From: Pseudomonadota bacterium
GTDB taxonomy: Bacteria; Pseudomonadota; Alphaproteobacteria; Micropepsales; Micropepsaceae
Reading direction: 5' to 3'
DNA length: 5,716 nt
Assembly (NCBI GenBank): GCA_023427355.1
Contig: JAEZBK010000251.1
Location: forward strand, 1-5,716
How positions within the stretch are numbered: the stretch's first letter is position 1; every line of letters begins with the position of its first letter. The notes beneath the pieces were generated by a model. The model had not been told where the DNA came from, did not search any database, and saw only the letters and a program-made list of their open reading frames with translations. Positions 1 through 5,488 of this stretch are shown here, piece by piece. The position numbers and the translations under genes are program-made.

Positions 1-685
1 GTCCTGCCATCGCCGCTAAACCCATCTGGCCGGTGCCTGACCCGGAAAGCAGGACGCCGCAAAATGTGACAAGCTTATGGTAGACGCCATGCGCACCCCA
101 TACCGTGGATAGCCAGAACAGGTACGCCATCATCAGGGCATTGGGCTGCGGGTAGGATGGAATTCCCCATGGCCTGAACGGATTGATATCTTGCACGGAC
201 GTGGACGTGCTGCCTTGGATCCCGATCCAGGGGAATGTGAGTGGCGGTATACGCAGCACATGGACCGCCAGCAGCTCGAACAGGGTCAAGGTGCCAAATA
301 TCGCTGCCATCCACTTGATGTATGTCTGGATGGGAATGTCGGAAGCCTGGAGGTAGCCGGCCATGCGGAAGAACCCCAGAAAGGCTGGAATCAGCAGGGC
401 GGGGCCCCAGAAAAATTGCAGCCCGCGAATGAACAGGAGTGCGAAGGCAATATCGCCGGTCGCATTGCGCAGCATCACGCAGGGAAACAGGAAAATCACC
501 AGCCAGCCGATTAGCAGGTTGCGGTCGGTGCGCTCCTTGCCAATGATTGCCGAGCCAATCCAGAAGATGATGAAAGGCAAGGCAAGGAAGTAGGGATTTA
601 GAACAAGATAGAGCGCAGATCCGTGCAGGCCGATCGTCCGGAATGCGAACTGGTAGATCGTCAATGCGACCAGCAGGTATGCCAT
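1..685 (-). CDS. Polysaccharide polymerase/ligase-like membrane protein (Wzy/O-antigen ligase type), C-terminus cut by window edge
   Basis: The frame is open from ATG at 685 to the window edge, giving 228 residues (MAYLLVALTI...) without a stop. It is very hydrophobic, with likely membrane segments near residues 28-48, 57-73, 78-108, 124-146, 183-199 and 203-215. A polar loop at about 147-182 carries R171-P-W-G followed by P-Q-P-N182-A, and a later segment reads SGSGTG (214-219). An R-x-x-G...PN-A loop followed by a small-residue S-x-S-x-T-G stretch is typical of Wzy/WaaL-type polymerases and ligases, which join lipid-linked repeat units on the periplasmic face of the inner membrane. Family membership is inferred from topology and these short motifs, not from a catalytic residue. 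ATG 685 is chosen because AGGG at 692-695 lies 6 nt upstream and because it follows the Wzz gene's TGA (687-689) by one base, implying co-transcription and probably translational coupling. Another EPS membrane protein cannot be excluded while the C-terminus is missing. Confidence 0.75.
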   Translation of the reverse strand, partial: MAYLLVALTIYQFAFRTIGLHGSALYLVLNPYFLALPFIIFWIGSAIIGKERTDRNLLIGWLVIFLFPCVMLRNATGDIAFALLFIRGLQFFWGPALLIPAFLGFFRMAGYLQASDIPIQTYIKWMAAIFGTLTLFELLAVHVLRIPPLTFPWIGIQGSTSTSVQDINPFRPWGIPSYPQPNALMMAYLFWLSTVWGAHGVYHKLVTFCGVLLSGSGTGQMGLAAMAG

Positions 686-686
686 G

Positions 687-1571
687 TCAGGCCCTGGGTG
701 CTAGCAGTCCTGCCAGTGGCCCTCTCCATCGCGGCCTTGTGGTATGCGCCAGAAACGCGGCCGGAATTCCAAGGAACAATCCCAGCATCAGTCCGACGGG
801 CAGCAATATGCTAAGGCCGGGATTAACCTTCCTGGTCGTGGCCTTCGCCGGATCAATCACGGTGAGCTGATAGTCGTCACGGCTCTTCGCAAGGATGCGT
901 TGCCGGATGTGATCCTGCATCAGGTTTGCCAGGTTCGTTCTGACTTCGCTGATCTGCGTCGCCTGATAGGCTTCCATCAGGTAACTCACCATGCGATCGG
1001 CTTCTATGACCGCCTTGGCCTGAAACTGGCGGTTCAGCAGCGCCACAAGGCCGTTGGCGATCTCCGCCGCAAAGGCGCTATTCGTGTCGCGGATGCGTAC
1101 GGTGATGATATTGTCTGCCGCAGAGGATTCGACCGTAAGCTTGCCGGACAGGCGCTCGAATATCTGCTCTTCACTGGGCGCGCCTTCTTCGTTCCAGCGC
1201 TGCGATCGCGTGTCCCAGCGATCTGCAAAAAGCTGGTGCAGTATCCTGGGCTGTTGGGCATAGCTGACCAGAAATGAGCGCGCCGACAGCGTCGCAATGG
1301 CAAGTTCCTTGGGGCTGGCAGAGCCGCTGGCCGAGAGTAGGCCCAGGCTCATGAGGGAATTCAGTGCGGTAGGCTGGGACGCGGTCGTATTCTGCGCCGG
1401 AACAGTGATGACGCGCGCTTCATAGCTGTTGGGAACGAGGAAGCGAACCGCAACAGCCCCGAGCATGAACAGGACCGTGAAAAAAACGATGATTCGCCAC
1501 TGGCTGCGCAGGATGGAAAGATAGTCCCAGCCGTTCATTGTTTCTCGATCGTCAATGGCGGGCATCGTCAT
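687..1571 (-). CDS. Wzz-family polysaccharide chain-length determinant (no kinase domain)
   Basis: This 294-residue protein has the classic Wzz/polysaccharide co-polymerase layout. A short cytoplasmic N-terminus with a W-D-Y-L-S-I-L-R-S-Q-W-R stretch (15-26) is followed by TM1 at about 27-46, then a periplasmic domain at about 47-250 with helical, possibly coiled, segments (about 165-235). V-I-D-P-A (238-242) and a proline-containing junction (V249-N-P-G) lead into TM2 at about 253-275. Such proteins are anchored in the inner membrane and set the chain length made by a Wzy polymerase or assist export. The protein ends about 19 residues after TM2, so it lacks the cytoplasmic Walker A/B tyrosine-kinase module of Wzc/ExoP-type proteins; a kinase would have to be a separate gene. 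The start at 1571 is preferred over the ATG at 1565 (M3) because GAGG (1577-1580) is 5 nt upstream. It is followed after one base by the Wzy-like gene, its expected partner. Confidence 0.9.
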   Translation of the reverse strand: MTMPAIDDRETMNGWDYLSILRSQWRIIVFFTVLFMLGAVAVRFLVPNSYEARVITVPAQNTTASQPTALNSLMSLGLLSASGSASPKELAIATLSARSFLVSYAQQPRILHQLFADRWDTRSQRWNEEGAPSEEQIFERLSGKLTVESSAADNIITVRIRDTNSAFAAEIANGLVALLNRQFQAKAVIEADRMVSYLMEAYQATQISEVRTNLANLMQDHIRQRILAKSRDDYQLTVIDPAKATTRKVNPGLSILLPVGLMLGLFLGIPAAFLAHTTRPRWRGPLAGLLAPRA

Positions 1572-1576
1572 CTTGA

Positions 1577-1580
1577 CCTC
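1577..1580 (-). promoter_or_regulatory. Shine-Dalgarno site of the Wzz gene
   Basis: On the minus strand GAGG stands 5 nt before the ATG at 1571 and 11 nt before the second in-frame ATG at 1565. The spacing decides for the upstream start. Confidence 0.6.
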
Positions 1581-1619
1581 GACATTTCCATGCCCTTGTT
1601 CGTGCGGAATTTAGTGGTT

Positions 1620-1647
1620 ATTAGAGGCCTGTGGGCTTTTCTGTCAA
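1620..1647 (-). promoter_or_regulatory. Sigma-70-like promoter for the wzz-wzy operon
   Basis: Read on the minus strand, a perfect -35 hexamer TTGACA (1642-1647) is followed by 16 bp and the -10 hexamer TCTAAT (1620-1625, five of six consensus bases). Transcription would begin near 1612, leaving a leader of about 40 nt before the ATG at 1571. It is the best-matching promoter I see in the window. The -35 box overlaps the inverted repeat at 1645-1658. Confidence 0.6.
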
Positions 1648-1658
1648 TGTGGCCATTG
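1645..1658. promoter_or_regulatory. Inverted repeat, possible operator shared by divergent promoters
   Basis: CAATG-TGGC-CATTG is a perfect 5-bp inverted repeat with a 4-nt centre. It covers half of the minus-strand -35 box (1642-1647) and abuts the proposed plus-strand -35 box (1656-1661). A regulator bound there could affect both genes. The arms are short, so chance is possible. Confidence 0.3.
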
Positions 1659-1685
1659 GCTACTGCGTGCATGGTTTTGTATGCT
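1656..1685 (+). promoter_or_regulatory. Weak candidate promoter for the epimerase gene
   Basis: TTGGCT (1656-1661) and TATGCT (1680-1685) are separated by 18 bp, each matching four of six consensus bases. Transcription would start near 1692, about 40 nt before the ATG at 1732. No better pair was seen by eye between 1572 and 1731. Confidence 0.25.
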
Positions 1686-1731
1686 GGCGCGTAAATGCAT
1701 CGCGGTTTCCAGATCGGTCTGAGCGAGACTT

Positions 1732-2733
1732 ATGAGCGTGATTTCAGAGCGTGTGGGCGGGCCGTGCTACAGGCAGGGGCCTGTCCTGGTAACGGGTGGC
1801 TCAGGCTTCATTGGCACGCATCTTGTCGCCGCGCTGCTGGATGCCGGCGCCAAGGTCATCAACCTCGACATCAACCCGCCCGTTCTTGCGGAGCAGGCAT
1901 CCTGCTGGGTCAAATGCGATCTTGCCGATCTGGCCGCCGTGCATTCGCTGGTCGCGCGCGAACAGCCCGCGCTCATCTACAATCTGGCCGCCCATGCCCG
2001 GCTGGATGGCACCTATGAAGACATGCGGATTAATGTCGAAGGCGTGAAGAATATATTTGCGGCCGTGGAGACACTGCCCAATATGCCGCTGGTCATCCAG
2101 GCTTCGACCATGGTGGTCGCCGGCGCCGGAACGGGCAATTTCGATCCGAAGATTTTCGAGCCGCAGTTCGGTCTCTATGCCCAGAGCAAGGTGGAGGCCG
2201 AGAAGTTCATGCATGCTCTTCCGGCACGCTATCGCTGGTCCATCGTGCGCCCGTCCGTCATCTGGGGGCCCTACCATTCCAGCCTGCCGAACCAGGCCTG
2301 GCGGTTCATCCGCCAGCGGGTCTATCTGCACCCGGCGGGGTTCGATGTTGTCCGCTCCTATGGCTATGTCGAGAATATCGTTCATCAGATCATGCGCCTG
2401 GCAGAGCTGGATGCCGCCCTCGTGGAGGGCCAGACCTATTATGTGGGCGACGCGCCGCTGCCTTCTGCGCAGTGGCTCGATGCATTCGGCATGGCGCTGA
2501 CGGGAAAGCCGGTGCGCCGTGTGCCCAAGTGGCTGCTGCGCGCGGTGGCCTATGCCGGGGAGTTCTCGAAGACGCTTGGTGGACCTTCGCCCATCAATCT
2601 GGGGCGTCTGGCCCGCATGACGACGGATTTTCCCATTCCGATGGAGCCCACCTTTGCTCTCATGGGGCCTCCGCGCTATTCGCTGCAGGAAGGCGTGGAG
2701 CGCACAGTGCGCTGGCTGAAGTCGAAAGGCTGA
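1732..2733 (+). CDS. NAD-dependent epimerase/dehydratase, extended SDR family
   Basis: This 333-residue protein has all the hallmarks of extended short-chain dehydrogenases acting on nucleotide sugars. The Rossmann glycine motif T-G-G-S-G-F-I-G (21-28) begins the fold. An acidic residue D46 in N-L-D-I-N follows beta-2, where it usually binds the NAD ribose and so favours NAD(H). N-L-A-A (84-87) is the family's cofactor-side motif. The catalytic Ser/Thr is S125 or T126, the Y-x-x-x-K pair is Y149/K153, and R-P-S-V-I-W-G-P (173-180) is the substrate-side loop. The C-terminus (Y316-S-L-Q-E-G-V-E-R-T-V-R-W) also resembles this family. The likely role is epimerisation, dehydration or reduction of a sugar precursor in the cytoplasm; the substrate cannot be read from the sequence. 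ATG 1732 puts 20 residues before the glycine motif. Its ribosome site is weak (GAG, 1725-1727). It is transcribed away from the Wzz operon and converges on yjbH. Confidence 0.9.
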   Translation: MSVISERVGGPCYRQGPVLVTGGSGFIGTHLVAALLDAGAKVINLDINPPVLAEQASCWVKCDLADLAAVHSLVAREQPALIYNLAAHARLDGTYEDMRINVEGVKNIFAAVETLPNMPLVIQASTMVVAGAGTGNFDPKIFEPQFGLYAQSKVEAEKFMHALPARYRWSIVRPSVIWGPYHSSLPNQAWRFIRQRVYLHPAGFDVVRSYGYVENIVHQIMRLAELDAALVEGQTYYVGDAPLPSAQWLDAFGMALTGKPVRRVPKWLLRAVAYAGEFSKTLGGPSPINLGRLARMTTDFPIPMEPTFALMGPPRYSLQEGVERTVRWLKSKG

Positions 2734-2751
2734 AGCGCGGTTGGAGCGCTT
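2733..2751. terminator. Small palindrome between convergent genes, weak bidirectional terminator candidate
   Basis: AAGCGC (2733-2738) and GCGCTT (2746-2751) form a perfect 6-bp stem with a 7-nt loop. It overlaps the last base of the epimerase stop (TGA 2731-2733) and most of the yjbH stop (TAA at 2752-2750). There is no T-run on either strand, so it is not a classical intrinsic terminator. It is the only stem noticed in the 16-bp gap. Confidence 0.3.
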
Positions 2752-5230
2752 ACCACGGGCCCGTCATGGCCAGCTGCCCGGCATATAGCCGACGGGTTTC
2801 CTCGTAAAGGATGGCATCGCCATTCAGGCGCTGTCCGCCATCGCGCTGTACCGGGCGCAAATCCATCGCCAGCTGGTTCTGCGATTGCAGAGGCGCCGCC
2901 CACGATATGGGAATGCGGATCATGATGCCCTTGTCGAAGCTGCCTTCGCCGAATTGCGCCGAAGTGACATTGGTCTTGGTGAAGAAGGCGCCGATCTCGA
3001 CGCCGCTGTCAAAGCGCCGCGTCAGCTCGAACGTCGCGCCATAGTCGCCCGCAAGGTAGCGTCCGATGCGGAAGGCCGCATTCAAGCCGTACCATGGCGA
3101 CTGGTAGTAGAACGACATGTGCCCGGTCACGACTTCATAGTTCTGGAAGCCGAACAGACGGTCGAAGTTGCGCTGTCTCAGACCATAAAGGTCCCAGCCC
3201 AGCGCCCAGCGCGCGCCTTCAGGCCGATAGAGCACTTCGCCGCCTACCCCCGCGAACATGCCTTCCAGATAGCCCGCCCGCGTTATGGCAAACATGGTTG
3301 GCGACAGGCGGAAGCGGTAATTCAGCTCAAGATTGGGGATGCCGTTACGACCCTTGACGAAATACTGGACGAAATCGGTGCGCACATGCGGCAGCACGCT
3401 GTCCGACAGGCGGTTGACCGGGTAATTGTCGAACATGCTCGCTTCAGCCTGACCTGTCAGCGACAGGCCGGGCAGGATTTCCAGTGTGCCCTGGGCCGCA
3501 GCCAGGACCTGTATGCCCAGCGCGTTGGACGGATCGAAGAGTGACTGGCGGAGCTGCGGGAACAGCGACCAGGTGAAGCGGGGATAGGTTTTCGAGACCG
3601 CCGCCGCCAGGACGGGGTTGATTGACGGGGCGGGAGCGGACTGCACGGACCGGGTGAAATCCAGGTCGAATATCTGTTCCAGGTTCCGTTCGGCGACGCT
3701 GCGCAGCACCGTGTATTCGCGCTGGGGTGCGCCGCCCTGCGTGGCTATGAAGCGGAAGCGTTCGATCTCGGCCGGGGCTTCCGCCATCAGAACCCTGGTC
3801 AGGCGTTCCAGCGCCTCGATCTCGTGAAAATACCGCGTGTTGGTATAGTAGACGGTGGCTTCTCCGCCGCCCAGTCGCAGCGCAACCAGCTGGATCAGCT
3901 GTGCCGCTATGCCCGCGCGGATTTTCGCCTCAGCACTGGCAAGGGTGGGCCTGGGCACGGGCGCTGCATTGATGACCATGGGCTCGGCCGCGGCGCTGCG
4001 GGCTGATGCCGTGACGAAATTCGCTGGTTGCGAGAAATTGTGAAGCGGCGTCACGGCGCAGCTGGTGTTCTGCCCGCCCAGGGAGACCTGGACCTGCGTA
4101 ATGCCGGACGGCTGGCGGGCCAGCAGCTGTGCCGCGTTGCGGCAGGCGGTCTGGACATCACCGCGCGCCAGCGCGATCTGCGCTGTCTGTCCATTGATGG
4201 AAACATTGTTCACGGTGTCGTCGCGCCACAAGGCGTCCAGCACCGCTGCGGTGGTGAGGGTGTCAACGCGCGCCCTGGGCGTGTTGGGAACCCCTCGCAG
4301 CGCGGCGATGCCTGCCATCTGGTCCTGCTGGGGCCGGGACTGTGGCGGCAGCATCTGCGGGCCGAACTTCTGGGGATAGCTGTCCCGCACCGGGTCCAGA
4401 AGGAAGGTCAAGTTGCCGGCAATGTTGTTGCCGTTCATCCAGCTCAGGTTCAGCTGCATGCTGCTGTTCAGGGCATAGCTTGCGCCGAAATTGAACTGGT
4501 TTCGCGTTTTCAGGGCGCCAAGCTGGTTTTCCAGCACATAGGCATCGCTGGAATACTCTGCCATCAGGGTCAGTCCCGGCAGCGGCGTGGTCCAGGCGAC
4601 ACCGCCAAACAGGCCCACATCACGGCCATGGAAAAGATTGCCAAAGTTGGCGGCGCCGGGTGTCACGCCCCCGACGAGGAACTGCCCGGGACGAGTGTCA
4701 AAACTGTCCGAGAGCAGGGAAAGGGGGTTTCGAAAATGGGCGATGGAACCCATACGGCCCCAGCCAAGGCCCACGGACAGATCCACGGGGCCAATGCGCT
4801 TGCTGGCCACGACAAACTCGCCGCCATAGGCGCCGGTACCGACAATGTCGTTTATCCCGACGGCCAGCGCAGGCAGCCAGTTGGTTTCGTCCCACAGCCG
4901 CGCCTTAACGCTGAAACTGCGGTCGTAATAGATGGGATAGGCAGGATGAAAATCGTTTATGCCGGTATAGCGGAAGCTGGCTTCCAGCCAGGGCAGGGCC
5001 TGGAAGCCCAGATTGTAGCGCTGGGTGTTCTTGGTGAAGAAGGCGCCAGCCGACAATTCGCCATCGGGCGCCATGCGGGCGCTGGGCATGTCAATGAGCC
5101 CGGCACTGCCAAAATTGTTGCGCGGAATATGGTCCTGCGCGAAGGCGGGAAAACAGACCAGGAGCGCGCTCGAGGCGGCAAGCGCGACGCGCAGGCGTGC
5201 CTTCGGTCTGCCCTGCCGCTTGCTTGTCAC
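2750..5230 (-). CDS. yjbH: YjbH-family outer-membrane beta-barrel protein of exopolysaccharide production
   Basis: This 826-residue protein begins with a Sec signal peptide: basic residues 4-14, hydrophobic core 15-28, likely cut P-A-F-A|Q-D after A31. The opening G-L-I-D-M-P-S-A-R-M-A-P-D-G-E-L (44-59), the late G-E-G-S-F-D-K-G (761-768) and L-R-P-V-Q-R-D-G-G-Q-R-L (791-802) are family signatures. Alternating aromatic/polar strands occupy about 33-285 and 545-780, consistent with two barrels. Between them lies a non-barrel stretch of about 250 residues with Pro/Gln-rich (286-306) and Ala/Pro-rich (400-432) linkers and two cysteines, C363 and C391. In E. coli, YjbH belongs to the yjbEFGH exopolysaccharide operon and is about 700 residues, so this form is longer. 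C26 is preceded by L-L-V, a poor lipobox, so I expect a signal peptidase I product. The start is GTG: no ATG is in frame before the upstream TAG (5276-5278), and GGAAGG (5239-5244) lies 8 nt upstream. The exact molecular role of the family is poorly defined. Confidence 0.9.
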   Translation of the reverse strand: MTSKRQGRPKARLRVALAASSALLVCFPAFAQDHIPRNNFGSAGLIDMPSARMAPDGELSAGAFFTKNTQRYNLGFQALPWLEASFRYTGINDFHPAYPIYYDRSFSVKARLWDETNWLPALAVGINDIVGTGAYGGEFVVASKRIGPVDLSVGLGWGRMGSIAHFRNPLSLLSDSFDTRPGQFLVGGVTPGAANFGNLFHGRDVGLFGGVAWTTPLPGLTLMAEYSSDAYVLENQLGALKTRNQFNFGASYALNSSMQLNLSWMNGNNIAGNLTFLLDPVRDSYPQKFGPQMLPPQSRPQQDQMAGIAALRGVPNTPRARVDTLTTAAVLDALWRDDTVNNVSINGQTAQIALARGDVQTACRNAAQLLARQPSGITQVQVSLGGQNTSCAVTPLHNFSQPANFVTASARSAAAEPMVINAAPVPRPTLASAEAKIRAGIAAQLIQLVALRLGGGEATVYYTNTRYFHEIEALERLTRVLMAEAPAEIERFRFIATQGGAPQREYTVLRSVAERNLEQIFDLDFTRSVQSAPAPSINPVLAAAVSKTYPRFTWSLFPQLRQSLFDPSNALGIQVLAAAQGTLEILPGLSLTGQAEASMFDNYPVNRLSDSVLPHVRTDFVQYFVKGRNGIPNLELNYRFRLSPTMFAITRAGYLEGMFAGVGGEVLYRPEGARWALGWDLYGLRQRNFDRLFGFQNYEVVTGHMSFYYQSPWYGLNAAFRIGRYLAGDYGATFELTRRFDSGVEIGAFFTKTNVTSAQFGEGSFDKGIMIRIPISWAAPLQSQNQLAMDLRPVQRDGGQRLNGDAILYEETRRLYAGQLAMTGPW
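2974..2992. repeat. 19-nt exact direct repeat, copy 1 (within yjbH, C-terminal barrel)
   Basis: TCTTGGTGAAGAAGGCGCC here is identical to 5029-5047. Both copies are in the same reading frame and encode G-A-F-F-T-K on the minus strand, here residues 747-752 of YjbH. Confidence 0.8.
5029..5047. repeat. 19-nt exact direct repeat, copy 2 (within yjbH, N-terminal barrel)
   Basis: Identical to 2974-2992, 2055 bp away (a multiple of three). It encodes G-A-F-F-T-K at residues 62-67 of YjbH. The flanking bases differ on both sides. Confidence 0.8.
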
Positions 5231-5237
5231 GTCCTGC

Positions 5238-5257
5238 GCCTTCCGAAGTCCGAAGGC
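5238..5257 (-). promoter_or_regulatory. Hairpin enclosing the yjbH Shine-Dalgarno sequence
   Basis: In the yjbH transcript GCCTTC (5257-5252) can pair perfectly with GAAGGC (5243-5238) across an 8-nt loop. The Shine-Dalgarno GGAAGG (5244-5239) is almost wholly inside the 3' arm, 8 nt from the GTG start. Pairing would hide the ribosome site, so translation may be controlled by this fold. The same spot holds two tandem copies of TCCGAAG on the plus strand (5242-5248 and 5249-5255). Confidence 0.4.
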
Positions 5258-5288
5258 ATTTTCCTTGCGCTTCGCCTAAGTAATTGCA

Positions 5289-5303
5289 AGAAAAATCTTT
5301 TCT
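5289..5303. repeat. AT-rich inverted repeat upstream of yjbH
   Basis: AGAAAA-ATC-TTTTCT is a perfect 6-bp inverted repeat with a 3-nt centre, in the most AT-rich part of this intergenic region. It overlaps the proposed yjbH -10 box (5294-5299). It could be an operator half-site pair or merely AT-rich promoter DNA. Confidence 0.35.
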
Positions 5304-5322
5304 GCCTTGGGCGCGGTGCCAA
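5294..5322 (-). promoter_or_regulatory. Candidate promoter for yjbH
   Basis: On the minus strand TTGGCA (5317-5322, five of six -35 consensus bases) is followed by 17 bp and AAGATT (5294-5299, three of six -10 bases). Transcription would start near 5287, giving a leader of about 57 nt that includes the SD-hiding hairpin. The -35 box sits inside the palindrome at 5314-5331. Confidence 0.3.
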
Positions 5323-5331
5323 AAGGCACCG
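5314..5331. promoter_or_regulatory. Strong palindrome, possible operator
   Basis: CGGTGCC-AAAA-GGCACCG has perfect 7-bp arms and a 4-nt centre. No T-run follows on either strand, so it is unlikely to be an intrinsic terminator, and it lies upstream of both neighbouring genes. Its position over the proposed yjbH -35 box suggests a binding site for a dimeric regulator. Confidence 0.45.
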
Positions 5332-5420
5332 TGACCCGTGTATTTGCCAAGGAAATATCCGTGGCATGGGCGGGCGGGGCGTGTAACCTGCGCCAGGCTG
5401 TGTGCGGGACGGGATTTTCG

Positions 5421-5449
5421 CTTTCACCCTGTCGCTGCACCATGATAAA
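5421..5449 (+). promoter_or_regulatory. Weak candidate promoter for the export gene
   Basis: CTTTCA (5421-5426, three of six) and GATAAA (5444-5449, four of six) are separated by 17 bp, with a start expected near 5456 and a leader of about 33 nt. The rest of 5332-5488 shows no better pair by eye and no reading frame that I would support as a gene. Confidence 0.2.
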
Positions 5450-5458
5450 TGCCCGAAT

Positions 5459-5481
5459 TGAAATGAAAACTTGTCATTTGA
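5459..5481. repeat. Imperfect inverted repeat next to the ribosome site of the export gene
   Basis: TGAAATGA (5459-5466) and TCATTTGA (5474-5481) pair at seven of eight positions across a 7-nt centre. The right arm ends in the GAGG ribosome site (5480-5483). It may form a leader hairpin or bind a regulator; the AT content makes chance possible. Confidence 0.3.
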
Positions 5482-5488
5482 GGGGCCG

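Noticed and set aside
191..514. Plus-strand open frame of 107 codons near the left edge
   Set aside because: It lies opposite the hydrophobic polymerase-like frame that is open from 685 to the window edge and has a ribosome site and operon context.
744..1277. Plus-strand open frame of 177 codons opposite the Wzz gene
   Set aside because: Shadow of the two-TM Wzz protein, with no support of its own.
1801..2385. Minus-strand open frame of 194 codons opposite the epimerase
   Set aside because: The plus strand encodes intact Rossmann, YxxxK and RPSVIWGP motifs; the antisense product is rich in Gly/His/Asp without a fold signature.
2885..3544. Plus-strand open frame of 219 codons opposite the yjbH C-terminal half
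   Set aside because: Antisense shadow; composition is Arg/Ala/Gln-rich without family motifs, while the opposite strand encodes conserved YjbH motifs.
5135..5160. Lipoprotein signal at C26 of YjbH
   Set aside because: The residues before the cysteine are L-L-V, where a small residue is needed at -1, and a good A-F-A|Q cleavage site follows at A31.
5300..5325. Possible sigma-54 promoter (TGGCAC) upstream of yjbH
   Set aside because: TGGCAC is present on the minus strand, but the -12 element does not follow at the required spacing (no GC of TTGC).
4028..5386. Plus-strand open frame of 452 codons opposite the yjbH N-terminal half
   Set aside because: It is antisense to a well-supported gene and its product has no recognisable domain, signal or membrane segment. 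Long antisense frames are common opposite GC-rich genes.
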